The notes below the pieces were generated by a model. The model was not told the origin of the DNA. It ran no database searches and saw only the letters and a program-made list of their open reading frames with translations. A program made the position numbers and the translations under genes. 64,000 nt of DNA. It comes from Chlamydiota bacterium. GTDB lineage: Bacteria > Chlamydiota > Chlamydiia > Chlamydiales > RGXB01. Location of the stretch: contig VGMF01000002.1 in assembly GCA_016866475.1 (NCBI GenBank), positions 62,001-126,000 of the forward strand, in the 5' to 3' direction. Of the stretch, positions 32,530 through 41,273 are shown piece after piece; the stretch's first letter is position 1, and the number at the start of each line of letters is the position of its first letter.

Positions 32530-35500
32530 GAATTAAGCTCCGAAATAACCTTTACCTCTCTGTTTTCATACGCATCAAATAGAACCAGCAACATACTGGA
32601 AATAAAAAACGAAGAAAGAGTTCCTACAACAATACCGATTGACATAAGGAGAGAAAAACCGAAAATACTGTTTCCACCCAAAATAACCATACACACTAAA
32701 ACAACCAGGGTTGTAGTCGATGTGAGAAGGGTGCGCGATAGAGTCACATTTAAGGATCGGTTTACAAGCTGCTTAAAAGGCATTTTCCGATCATGCTTTT
32801 GATCCTCTCGAATTCGATCAAAAACAATGATAGTATCGTTCAACGAATACCCCGCTATTGTCATTAGGGCTGCAACGACATTCAGATCTATTTGGACGGG
32901 GAGTCCTAATTGATGTAGAAGAGCCAAAATGGATAGAGTGATCACAATATCGTAAGCAAGCCCAAGGGTTGCGCTAATCGCGTATTTAAACTCGAACCTT
33001 AAAGTGATGTAGACTAAAATCGCCAAAAGAGCTACGGCAAGCCCAATAATTGCATTTTTTCGCATAGCATCGGACATTTGTCCGCTCACACTTTTGAATG
33101 TGAAGTGCACTCCGTTCAAGGAGGCATCTGTCATTTGAACGCCCTCCTGTTGCAGACTTTCCATCACAAAATTGAGACGGGGATTGGACTTGTAGGCAAA
33201 GGATGGGTCCAATTGCTCTTGTGTCAAACCCATTCCTGAAAAAGGCCTATTTGCCTCATCAAGTGATTTAGCTAAAAATACGCGCAATGATTCTTTTGTG
33301 GACAATTCACGAACCTGCATTTCCTGAGGACGAATACCCGCTTTTTTAAGAGCTTGTTCGACACAATATTTAGGGTCCGTCTTATTCTGGCCTGATACCT
33401 CAATCAAAAGAGAGTATCCACCAGTAAAGTCCATACCGTAGATATTGGCCTGGTTCTTATAGAGAGCATACCCTCCAAAGGCGGCTGCGCATAGGCTTAA
33501 TCCCGCTACGGGAACGGAAAGTTTCAGGAAAGGTATAGAGGTTTTTTCAATCCATTTCCCTATTTTGAACGGCCTATCTCCTCTTTTTTCGACCCACTTG
33601 TAGAAGAAGGTTCGTGTTGTGAAGTAGGCTGTGAACATCGACGAAGCGACACCGATGATAAGCGTGAGCGCAAAACCTTTTACAGGGCCGGCATCAAAAT
33701 TCAATAAAATCAGCGCTGCGATAACGGTCGTCACGTTAGAGTCCAAAATAGCGGAAAAAGCCCTGCTATACCCGTTATGGATAGCCGTAGCTAAATTTTT
33801 ATGGATTTTGTACTCCTCGCGGATCCTTTCAAATACAAGAACATTCGCATCGACGGACATTCCTATTGTCAAGACAATAGCCGCAATGCCGGCGAGAGTC
33901 AGAGAGGCCCCGATATTTTGCAGGACCGCCCAAAGGATGAGCAGGTTGAAGAGAACTGCGATGGAGGCAATGAAACCAAAAAACCTATAGTATGAGCACA
34001 TAATCGCAACAACTAATAGTAAAGCGGCAACTGCGGCAAAAATTCCTTGTGTCCTTTCTTTAAGTCCCAGCTCCGGACTCACATTATTTTCCGAAAGGAT
34101 ATTTGGAGTGTATGTCAAAGAACCGGCTCTCAGATCGGACTCCAGTTTACTTGCTTCACGCTGAGAGAAATTTCCGGTAATCATCGCCTTATCTTTGATT
34201 TCGGCATTCAAGCTGGGGGAGGAGATCACAGTGCCATTTAAAACGACGGCCATTCTCCATCCACGTGCGTGTGAGTATTGTTCAAGATCGGTTCCGATTA
34301 CTTTGTCTTGGCAGAATACTTTAGTCCATGAGGAGAGCATTGATTGTGGCAACTCGACTGTACCGTTCGTATTTTTTTTGGTCGCTTTCACCTCAAATGA
34401 GAGAAAATTTCCATTTTTTGGGTCGTATGAGGCCCTTACGGTTTCCAGAGATGAGCCTTCGAGCGCATAATTGTTGAAAACAATCAGAAGCGGGTGGGTC
34501 TGCCCTTCCCACGCTGCCGATGTTTCTCCTTTGATCACAGCAACCCGGCTTAGGGTTTCGTCAAAAGCATTTGTGCAGCCTTTTTCAGGGTGGGCAAGCG
34601 CTAGTCCCGCCTGCAAAAGCAGCCTTGCAGCTTCGGTTTTAGGGTTAGGGTTTTGTGCATCGCCTGCATCTCCGTAGAGTTGCGAGTAGGCGATTTTATG
34701 AACTTGTTCCGCCTCTTTTTTCCCTTTAACGATCGCTTCACTCCAGATATCTTGAAGAAACCTATTTGTAGAATCTCTTAAAGAGATATTGTTTAAGGAG
34801 AACTTCTCGTTCACAACATGGAATGTCATTGAGGAGGAGCGTATGAGATCGCTTGCCGAGATGTCTTGAGAGCCGGGAAAATCAAGAATGATGTTTGAGC
34901 CCTCTATGCGGATAGAAACCTCGGAAACACCCATTTTGTTTACCCGATTAAACAACTCATTTACCCCTTGTTTAAGGTCAAACTCATTCGTAACAGTTTT
35001 GCCGGAGGGGTCCTTGAGTTGTATCTCTACCGTCTTTCCCCCTGAAAGGTCCAATCCCCACTTCAGGACTTTTCGATCATCGCCTCTATAATATTTTTTC
35101 ATCGAGATGATGAAGTTGTTCCATAAAGTTGAGCGGATCGGCTTAGGAGCATCATAATAAGTTCTTAGCGAAGGATCGATTTGAGAGGTGTGATAGAGGT
35201 CCTTCATACGTAAAAGATCTTCCTGCTCTTTTGATTCAATTTGATTCACGGTGAGGATTCTTTGCCTCACGTCCGTAAATTCAAGAAGAGCAAATGTTTT
35301 AGAACCTTTGAGATAAAAATTTTCTCTTGTTGCCGCTACTGTAGGCTCACAAGCGGAAGGGAGCTCAAAGATAAGGTCCTCTGCAAACTCTTTATTGAGC
35401 GGAATCGCCGCCCCCGGATATGCAATAAAGCCTTGCTGTTGGAAAATGTTATTTAGCTGTTTAAGATCATCGTTGAAAGCTTTTGCCGTTTCATTTTTCA

Positions 35501-37031
35501 GTGAGGCGTACTTTCGATAAATTTTGTAAAAGTCCTTAAAAATGACATAGCAGGAGTCTGATTTAAAACCGCTTAAAGGGAATTTGCCCTCTAGGCCCGG
35601 TGCATACAAAACTGCCTGAAAACCTCGCTCGGGTAGGATTTGGTGTTGGTAGTCTTTGAAACTAACAACAGGGTAGTTTTCTCTGTTAAGATCGACCGTT
35701 TGTGGCTCAAAGAGCTGCAAACGCGACTCTGTTTTGTGCAGTATTTTTTCTAAAATAGGCTTTGATTGCAAAACAAGAATCGATTTGCTGGATTGTAATG
35801 TAGATAAAGGTGTGACGAATTTATGGTTGTGGAGCTTAAATTCCTCAGAAGTTTCTCTCGAAAGTCTTGCCAATTCCTTATAGATCAAGGATTGGACCGC
35901 CTCTTTTTTTATCGCATCGCCCTCAATCAATACAGACTCGACATCCTGATGGAGCTCAAGAAGGATTTGATCCTTCTCAAAATCTAAGTGGATAGAAGAA
36001 AATAAAGGGTTATTTTTTTGTAATGGAATATGACCGTGCTTAGCCCAGCTCGCTTCAATAGAATCATAGGATAAAGGGAGGGAGCCTTGTTGAAAATCTC
36101 TCAGATGATTTTTTACGACATATAGAGAGTCGCGTAGCTTCTCTTCTTTATTTTGCAGCTGGAGGATCTTGTCCTTGTCTAGAGTCGTTAACGAGGTTTG
36201 ATCATTAGCTTGCTCAACAGACTGCAGGTCTAATCGCTCTTTTTGGCATCTGTCTTTAAGAGCCGTAAGGACTTCCATCAACGTGTAGCCTATAGTGGTC
36301 TTTTCTGAGAGGTGAGCCTGGGTTAAAGAGCAGATAAAACGTTTGGTTGCGGGGGACTTTTCTCCAAATGTAGTTTTGTAGTCGAGGAGTGTTTGAGCGT
36401 ATTGAAGAAGGGGTTCCTCTGCGCGGTGATCTTGAAGATTTTGCGTGGCAACAGAGACGAGCTCAGCCGCTTCAGACACCCCACCAAGTGAATTAGCTAT
36501 TTGAAAAACCCGGTCCAATCCGATCTGTTTGTACCCTTCTGTAGGGGACCCGTCATCGGAGTATTTTTCGATGAAACGGAACATTTCTTGGCGCTGTTCT
36601 TGTCCGAAGTGGATGGGGATCTTTCTCTGGACTTCCACTTTAAGAGTGTCTAGAGTGTCAGGGCCTAGTGCAAGCTGAAGGGGGTAGAAAGGGATAAGAT
36701 TTCCTGCACGGGGCAACAGTTGCTTGAATTTTTTTGCATCTTCAGATTGATTAAAGACCACCTCAATCTTGTCCGAAAAATTCGGATCGATCTCTATCGA
36801 TTTTAGTTTGACACCGATAAGTTCTGCATACGAGTGGATCCAGTCTTTGGAGTCTTTTTCAAGAAGATTGACTCTGTTTGCAATTTCATTTTGGATTTCA
36901 AAAGCTCTTTTGGCTCCAATTTTTTCGGACAGCGGGTTCGAGTAAAAGAGTAGGGTAGGCAAGATGTTATATGCTGTTAAAACTGTAACGCCTGCTATAA
37001 GCCAGGTGTGCCATCGCTTTTGTCTTTCCAT
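32526..37031 (-). CDS. secDF: Fused protein-export membrane protein SecDF
   Basis: One polypeptide holds both SecD and SecF, which use the proton gradient to complete Sec export. ATG 37031 (MERQKRWHTW) is preferred. A first transmembrane helix at about residues 7-30 is followed by a very long periplasmic part of about 900 residues. This includes the P1-type LKWGLDLSGGKTVEIQL, GVSEVSIRIEGSNIILDFPG and SLNAEIKDKAMITGNFSQREA. Then the SecD channel appears with LAGIAAIVLTIGMSVDANVL, and the SecF half with YGMDFTGGYSLLIEVSG and MTIAGYSLNDTIIVFDRIRE. At about 1501 aa it is longer than most SecDF proteins because of the enlarged first periplasmic region (about residues 31-640). Chlamydia also has a fused gene (CT448). 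Confidence 0.94.
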   Translation of the reverse strand: MERQKRWHTWLIAGVTVLTAYNILPTLLFYSNPLSEKIGAKRAFEIQNEIANRVNLLEKDSKDWIHSYAELIGVKLKSIEIDPNFSDKIEVVFNQSEDAKKFKQLLPRAGNLIPFYPLQLALGPDTLDTLKVEVQRKIPIHFGQEQRQEMFRFIEKYSDDGSPTEGYKQIGLDRVFQIANSLGGVSEAAELVSVATQNLQDHRAEEPLLQYAQTLLDYKTTFGEKSPATKRFICSLTQAHLSEKTTIGYTLMEVLTALKDRCQKERLDLQSVEQANDQTSLTTLDKDKILQLQNKEEKLRDSLYVVKNHLRDFQQGSLPLSYDSIEASWAKHGHIPLQKNNPLFSSIHLDFEKDQILLELHQDVESVLIEGDAIKKEAVQSLIYKELARLSRETSEEFKLHNHKFVTPLSTLQSSKSILVLQSKPILEKILHKTESRLQLFEPQTVDLNRENYPVVSFKDYQHQILPERGFQAVLYAPGLEGKFPLSGFKSDSCYVIFKDFYKIYRKYASLKNETAKAFNDDLKQLNNIFQQQGFIAYPGAAIPLNKEFAEDLIFELPSACEPTVAATRENFYLKGSKTFALLEFTDVRQRILTVNQIESKEQEDLLRMKDLYHTSQIDPSLRTYYDAPKPIRSTLWNNFIISMKKYYRGDDRKVLKWGLDLSGGKTVEIQLKDPSGKTVTNEFDLKQGVNELFNRVNKMGVSEVSIRIEGSNIILDFPGSQDISASDLIRSSSMTFHVVNEKFSLNNISLRDSTNRFLQDIWSEAIVKGKKEAEQVHKIAYSQLYGDAGDAQNPNPKTEAARLLLQAGLALAHPEKGCTNAFDETLSRVAVIKGETSAAWEGQTHPLLIVFNNYALEGSSLETVRASYDPKNGNFLSFEVKATKKNTNGTVELPQSMLSSWTKVFCQDKVIGTDLEQYSHARGWRMAVVLNGTVISSPSLNAEIKDKAMITGNFSQREASKLESDLRAGSLTYTPNILSENNVSPELGLKERTQGIFAAVAALLLVVAIMCSYYRFFGFIASIAVLFNLLILWAVLQNIGASLTLAGIAAIVLTIGMSVDANVLVFERIREEYKIHKNLATAIHNGYSRAFSAILDSNVTTVIAALILLNFDAGPVKGFALTLIIGVASSMFTAYFTTRTFFYKWVEKRGDRPFKIGKWIEKTSIPFLKLSVPVAGLSLCAAAFGGYALYKNQANIYGMDFTGGYSLLIEVSGQNKTDPKYCVEQALKKAGIRPQEMQVRELSTKESLRVFLAKSLDEANRPFSGMGLTQEQLDPSFAYKSNPRLNFVMESLQQEGVQMTDASLNGVHFTFKSVSGQMSDAMRKNAIIGLAVALLAILVYITLRFEFKYAISATLGLAYDIVITLSILALLHQLGLPVQIDLNVVAALMTIAGYSLNDTIIVFDRIREDQKHDRKMPFKQLVNRSLNVTLSRTLLTSTTTLVVLVCMVILGGNSIFGFSLLMSIGIVVGTLSSFFISSMLLVLFDAYENREVKVISELNS

Positions 37032-37065
37032 AGAAAACAAGACCATTTCATGAAATTTAAATCTT

Positions 37066-37094
37066 AGAATACATCTGAAATTAGATTCTGTCCA
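37066..37094 (-). promoter_or_regulatory. Candidate promoter for secDF-recJ
   Basis: Minus-strand TGGACA (37094-37089), 17-bp spacer, TATTCT (37071-37066), about 35 bp before the secDF start. A moderate consensus match. Confidence 0.4.
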
Positions 37095-37220
37095 CCCAAA
37101 ATAACTGGTTTCTTACTTCTGTTAAAAAAATAGGGATAAGCCCCGCTTTTATAGAGCGAATCGGTGTCCATTTTTTTTTCTGCCCCTTTACTCTTTAATC
37201 TGTGAGGTCGTGTTTTCTGG

Positions 37221-37249
37221 TTGAAACTTTAAAATTCTAAAGGTACAAT
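37221..37249 (+). promoter_or_regulatory. Promoter for the uppS-cdsA-cmk/plsC-trxA operon
   Basis: TTGAAA (37221-37226), 17-bp spacer, TACAAT (37244-37249). The -10 lies 22 bp before the uppS start codon, giving a short leader with the AAGAGG ribosome-binding site. Confidence 0.6.
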
Positions 37250-37271
37250 CGAGCCTTTTAAGAGGTCAAAT

Positions 37272-37985
37272 TTGGCAGTTTTAAACCACGTTGCTCTCAT
37301 TTTGGACGGTAACCGCAGATGGGCTCATGACCGGGGACTGCCCGCAATCGAGGGCTATAAGAGAGGTGCAGACAGGGTTAAAGAAGTTATATCATTTGCA
37401 ACGCAAAGAGCGATACCATTCTTGACAATGTACTTTTTTTCCACTGAAAACTGGGGGCGAAACCCCTCTGAAGTGAAGGGTCTTTTTACATTCATGGATA
37501 CCTTTTTACAGGAGAACCTTTCTTCATTGTTGGAAGAGGGGGTAAAACTTTCCTGCATAGGTCGTCTTGAAAGGTTGCCGCCTTTCTTAAAACGCTCGAT
37601 TGAAAATGCGATTCATCAGACCTCGGGGTGCAAAAAAATCCGTTTGAATTTGGCCTTGGATTACGGAGGCCGTGATGAAATTTTGCGAGCTGTCTCGAAA
37701 GCAGCTTTGAACCACAAAGGCGATCTAAATCTTTTGACTGAGGAGCATTTTTCCTGCTACCTCGACAACCCTGGGATGCCCGACCCCGACTTTGTGATTC
37801 GCACCGGCGGCGAAATGCGCATAAGTAATTTTTTGCTCTGGCAGATTGCGTACGCCGAACTCTATTTTACAACAGTTTTGTGGCCCGATTTTTCATGCGA
37901 CGACTTCGAGGAGGCCCTTACAAATTTTGAACAAAGAAGTCGAAGGAGAGGTGGGGATGCCCGGAGTATTTCACGACTTGTCTAA
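37272..37985 (+). CDS. uppS: Undecaprenyl diphosphate synthase
   Basis: Cis-prenyltransferase making the C55 lipid carrier for peptidoglycan. The catalytic aspartate is in LILDGNRRWAHDRG (Asp12). Also seen are GYKRGADRVKEVISFA, TMYFFSTENWGR, LALDYGGRDEI and the substrate-binding IRTGGEMRISNFLLWQIAYAELYF with WPDF. 237 aa is normal. The start is a TTG; AAGAGG at the right distance supports it, and the next in-frame ATG would cut the active site. The 3' end overlaps cdsA by 29 bp. Confidence 0.95.
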   Translation: MAVLNHVALILDGNRRWAHDRGLPAIEGYKRGADRVKEVISFATQRAIPFLTMYFFSTENWGRNPSEVKGLFTFMDTFLQENLSSLLEEGVKLSCIGRLERLPPFLKRSIENAIHQTSGCKKIRLNLALDYGGRDEILRAVSKAALNHKGDLNLLTEEHFSCYLDNPGMPDPDFVIRTGGEMRISNFLLWQIAYAELYFTTVLWPDFSCDDFEEALTNFEQRSRRRGGDARSISRLV

Positions 37986-38766
37986 GCGCTTATCGATGTC
38001 TTCAGGGATCATACTGATGCTGGTGATAAGCTTTTTTGGAAAAAACTATTGGCCGGTCCAATTTCTGACCGTTTTATTTGTGGCTACAATTACTATGGCC
38101 GCCATGATCGAGTATGTAGCGCTTGTGAAGCATAAGGGTGACCCCCCTTCGAAGTACCTTTTGGCCGCTATAGGGGTTTTTTGGCCTTTTGCATTTTTCT
38201 TTTTCCCCTCTTGGATATGGCTGATTTTGATTTTCCTCGGCTTTTTCATTTATAATTTTTTGTCGATTGACTGTGCGATCTACCGCGTAGCTACCGGTTC
38301 TTTTGCTATGCTTTACATTTTGGTCCCCATAGGGATGATTTTATCAATCCTTTATCCCGGGGGGATGGGATCCAAGGGGGATGTCAATTTGGTGGTGTAT
38401 TTATTAGCGGTGACCAAAATTGCAGATATCGGCGGATATTTCATGGGCAGACTTTTTGGCAAAAAAAAACTTGCTCCTAAAATAAGCCCTTCAAAAACCG
38501 TCGTGGGTGCCGTCTTTGGACTTCTGAGTTCTTTACTGATGAGTCTCTTTCTTTCCACCTACGTGAACATCTCTCTCTATGAGGCGGGTGTCCTTGGAAT
38601 TATACTGGGTGGAGCTGCAGAGTTAGGTGATCTGGCCGAATCGGTGCTTAAAAGAGATGCACAGGTAAAAGACAGTAACCAAATACCTGGACTTGGAGGT
38701 GTCTTGGACTTGATTGACTCCTTATTGTTTACAACACCCATCCTTTTTGCCTATTTTAGGTTTTGA
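37957..38766 (+). CDS. cdsA: Phosphatidate cytidylyltransferase (CDP-diacylglycerol synthase)
   Basis: Makes CDP-diacylglycerol, the precursor used by PgsA (12695). About seven hydrophobic helices. The family signature near the C-terminus is clear: SVLKRDAQVKDSNQIPGLGG followed by VLDLIDS. ATG 37957 follows AAGGAGAGG; the frame opens earlier (37846), but that part lies inside uppS. 269 aa is typical. The stop TGA shares its last base with the next ATG (TGATG). Confidence 0.94.
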   Translation: MPGVFHDLSKRLSMSSGIILMLVISFFGKNYWPVQFLTVLFVATITMAAMIEYVALVKHKGDPPSKYLLAAIGVFWPFAFFFFPSWIWLILIFLGFFIYNFLSIDCAIYRVATGSFAMLYILVPIGMILSILYPGGMGSKGDVNLVVYLLAVTKIADIGGYFMGRLFGKKKLAPKISPSKTVVGAVFGLLSSLLMSLFLSTYVNISLYEAGVLGIILGGAAELGDLAESVLKRDAQVKDSNQIPGLGGVLDLIDSLLFTTPILFAYFRF

Positions 38767-40079
38767 TGACCCATTTTATCATAACAATCGATGGTCCAAG
38801 CGCCTCAGGCAAATCGACCTTGGCTAAGAAAATTGCCCAGCGTTTAGGTATAAACTATCTTGACTCCGGTGCATTCTACCGCTCGATTGCCGCATTCCTC
38901 ATATTAAATGAGGATTCGGCAGAGGACGAGGGTTTTCTACTTGGGTTTTTGCAGAATGCAACGCTCAAGCTTGAATACGAGGGGAGTTTTGCAAGGTACT
39001 TTTTAAATGGGGTAGATCTTTCGCCCTATTTAAGGAATGAACAGGTTGCGATGAAAGCCTCCCGCATAGCAAAATTTGGGGTGGTTCGTAAATTTGTGAA
39101 TCAAAATTTACAGGCCATTTGCAAAAAGGGGGATTTTATAGCGGATGGGCGCGATTTAGGCTCTAAGGTTTTTCCAAAAGCCGATGTGAAGTTTTTTTTG
39201 ACGGCATCTATAGAATCAAGAGCAAAACGGCGCGAGCTGGAACAAAAGACTATGGGAACAGAGACCTCATTTGAAAAAGTCCTGGAGCAACTCCTCCAAA
39301 GGGATGAGCAAGACTCGAAGCGTAAAATTGACCCATTAGTAAAACCTGCCGATGCTATTTTTATAGACACTACCTCTTTTACGACAGATGAAGTTTGTGA
39401 ACAAATGCTAGTAAATATAAAAAAAAAGTTTGTTGTTCGGCCTAGTTGGTACAGAGTTTTGATAGGGAGTTTTCTTAAAAAATTTTTCAAGATTTTTTTT
39501 CGTCTTCAAGTTTTTGGGGAAGGTAACGCTGAGAAGGTTTTGGGTGGCCTTGTATATGCAAACCATACCTCTTACCTGGATGCCCCTTTACTTTTATCGA
39601 TCTTGGGACCGAATACGGTGTTTGTAGCAAGCAAAAGGGTGATTGAAAAAAATATTTTCATACGATGTGTCACAAGGTTTTTTCCCTTGATTCTTGTCGA
39701 TGAAAAAAATATGCCACGTGATTTTTTCAGAATCTGCAATAAGGAGATTCATAAAGGGAGTCCCGTGGTAATTTTTCCTGAGGGAATGCGCTCAATTACG
39801 GGAGAAATACTCTCTTTTAAAGAGGGTCTGGCCTCTATTATTATCCATTGTAAAATAACAGAGGTCCTTCCTATTTACCTTGGAGGAGTTTATAAAGCCT
39901 GGCCAAAAGAGAGGCTTTTCCCCGTACTTTGGAAAAAAATTACCGTTTTGATCTCCAAACCACTGTGTATTACAGGACACAAAGAGGGGGGCGCGAAAGA
40001 ACCTAGAAATGCGTTAACAGAGCATTTGAAAAAAAGGCTTGTAGATCTAGAAAAACAGTATAAGGATAAATATGAGTAA
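38766..40079 (+). CDS. Bifunctional fusion: cytidylate kinase + 1-acyl-glycerol-3-phosphate acyltransferase
   Basis: Two enzymes normally encoded by neighbouring genes are read as one 437-aa frame with no internal stop. Residues 1 to about 215 are cytidylate kinase: P-loop IDGPSASGKSTLAKKIA (8-24), NYLDSGAFYRSIA, FIADGRDLGSKVFPKADVKFFL and RDEQDSKRKIDPL. After a short basic linker, residues about 235-437 are a PlsC acyltransferase: HX4D as ANHTSYLDAPLLL (about 263-275), VFVASKRVI, and the substrate motif VIFPEGMRSITG (about 333-344). Cmk makes CDP from CMP; PlsC makes phosphatidic acid. Next to cdsA, which uses CTP and phosphatidic acid, the fusion joins both inputs of that step. In C. trachomatis they are separate genes (CT452, CT453). 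A TTG one codon upstream is a minor alternative start. Confidence 0.93.
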   Translation: MTHFIITIDGPSASGKSTLAKKIAQRLGINYLDSGAFYRSIAAFLILNEDSAEDEGFLLGFLQNATLKLEYEGSFARYFLNGVDLSPYLRNEQVAMKASRIAKFGVVRKFVNQNLQAICKKGDFIADGRDLGSKVFPKADVKFFLTASIESRAKRRELEQKTMGTETSFEKVLEQLLQRDEQDSKRKIDPLVKPADAIFIDTTSFTTDEVCEQMLVNIKKKFVVRPSWYRVLIGSFLKKFFKIFFRLQVFGEGNAEKVLGGLVYANHTSYLDAPLLLSILGPNTVFVASKRVIEKNIFIRCVTRFFPLILVDEKNMPRDFFRICNKEIHKGSPVVIFPEGMRSITGEILSFKEGLASIIIHCKITEVLPIYLGGVYKAWPKERLFPVLWKKITVLISKPLCITGHKEGGAKEPRNALTEHLKKRLVDLEKQYKDKYE

Positions 40080-40380
40080 AGATAATGAATTGAATCAAGA
40101 AACCTTTAACTCTAAGGTTTTGCAATCTCAAGTAACGGTTTTAGTAGATTTCTGGGCTCCCTGGTGCGGGCCTTGCAGGCAGTTGGCACCTCTCATTGAA
40201 GAATTGTCGATGGAGCATCCAGGGCAGGTATTTAAAGTGAACGTCGATCATGCTCAAGACTTGGCAGCAAAGTTTGGAATCCGTAGCATTCCCACACTAG
40301 TTTTCTTTAAAAACGGTCAAGTCGTAGATACTCTTGTAGGGGTGCACACAAAATCTACAATTTCAGATAAATTGAAATAG
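40072..40380 (+). CDS. trxA: Thioredoxin
   Basis: Small redox protein reducing disulphides in the cytoplasm. Active site DFWAPWCGPCRQ (cysteines 32 and 35), then VDHAQDLAAKFGIRSIPTLVFFKNGQ with the cis-proline and GVHTKSTI. 102 aa is normal. The ATG lies inside the last codons of the cmk-plsC fusion (8-bp overlap), so it is the last gene of the uppS operon. In C. trachomatis trxA (CT539) sits beside spoU and mip; here mip follows convergently. Confidence 0.96.
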   Translation: MSKDNELNQETFNSKVLQSQVTVLVDFWAPWCGPCRQLAPLIEELSMEHPGQVFKVNVDHAQDLAAKFGIRSIPTLVFFKNGQVVDTLVGVHTKSTISDKLK

Positions 40381-40432
40381 ATTTTTTTAGAGATTAAGAG
40401 ATAGAATTTCTAAATAAATTCATTTTATGAAG

Positions 40433-40463
40433 AAACCTTCCACATCTTTGATGGGAAGGTTTT
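40433..40463. terminator. Bidirectional terminator between trxA and mip
   Basis: AAACCTTCC (40433-40441) pairs with GGAAGGTTT (40454-40462) around a 12-nt loop, followed by T on the plus strand and preceded by AAGA on the other. It lies between convergent genes. Confidence 0.75.
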
Positions 40464-40477
40464 AAAAGGGTGGATCG

Positions 40478-41245
40478 TTATTTGGTCGCTTCTTTTACAT
40501 CTTTGAGCTCAAGAAGTTCTGTGTCCGCGATCCCTTGAACAGTTTCGTTTTTCTCCTCTGGAACGTGAGATTTCATAATCTCAACCTCAAAAGTGAGAAG
40601 GGAATTCGGGGGAAGCATACCGCTTGTCCCGTACCCCAGGTCGGGATGGATATAGATCGTTCTTTTTTCTCCCTCCTTCATACCGACAAGAGCTTTTGAG
40701 AAACCTGGAAATGTATCGGTAAGCGAAATTGTTTCAGACTCAGATTCACCAAAAACCTGACCACTCAAAAACTTTCCTTGATACTTGATCAAAGGATTTG
40801 AGCTTGACTCTACAGCGGGTCCATTACCCGTTTGGAGGGTAACATACTGAATTTTCCCGGCTTCAAGAGATATAACGTTTTCTTTTTTTCCGTTAAAGTC
40901 TAAAAATTCTTGGGCCTCTTTGAGGTTGTCACCCGCTAATTTTTGAAAAGATTTTTCCTGAATTTTATGAATTGCCTCAACGGTCTGTTCCTCGCTTAGC
41001 GGTGCCACCTTACCTGACATCGCGTCTTTGAGACCTTCAATTACGCAGTCAATGTTAAAATCCGGACCGAGGTTAGCAAGGTTTTTTGAAATCAGATGAC
41101 CAAGCGCTTTGGAAATGACAAGGTTATCGATCTCTTTTGATGCTTCAACCGCTTCCTCTTTTTGCATATCTGCAGATTTACTACAGTGCAAAGGGAGCAT
41201 TTGCAGGGCGCAACCAACGCTAAGGAAAGCTAGCCACTTTTTCAT
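40478..41245 (-). CDS. mip: Mip-like FKBP-type peptidyl-prolyl isomerase
   Basis: Macrophage infectivity potentiator-type isomerase, exported. ATG 41245 follows GGAGAACAT and starts a signal peptide (MKKWLAFLSVGCALQMLPLH-C). The cysteine is preceded by PLH rather than a canonical lipobox, so lipidation is doubtful. An N-terminal helical dimerisation domain (KALGHLISKNLANLGPDFNID) leads to the FKBP core from about 145, with GPAVESSSNPLIKYQGKFLSG, FPGFSKALVGMKEGEKRTIYIHPDLGYGTSG and PPNSLLTFEVEI. 255 aa is close to C. trachomatis Mip (CT541). It lies 28 bp after aspS on the same strand and is probably cotranscribed. Confidence 0.93.
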   Translation of the reverse strand: MKKWLAFLSVGCALQMLPLHCSKSADMQKEEAVEASKEIDNLVISKALGHLISKNLANLGPDFNIDCVIEGLKDAMSGKVAPLSEEQTVEAIHKIQEKSFQKLAGDNLKEAQEFLDFNGKKENVISLEAGKIQYVTLQTGNGPAVESSSNPLIKYQGKFLSGQVFGESESETISLTDTFPGFSKALVGMKEGEKRTIYIHPDLGYGTSGMLPPNSLLTFEVEIMKSHVPEEKNETVQGIADTELLELKDVKEATK

Positions 41246-41273
41246 ATGTTCTCCATTTCGTATTTTGGGTAAT

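Noticed and set aside
32311-32802. 163-codon plus-strand frame
   Set aside because: Antisense to the recJ start and the secDF end, both well supported.
37846-37956. N-terminal extension of cdsA
   Set aside because: Overlaps uppS in another frame and lacks membrane-protein character. ATG 37957 has AAGGAGAGG in front.
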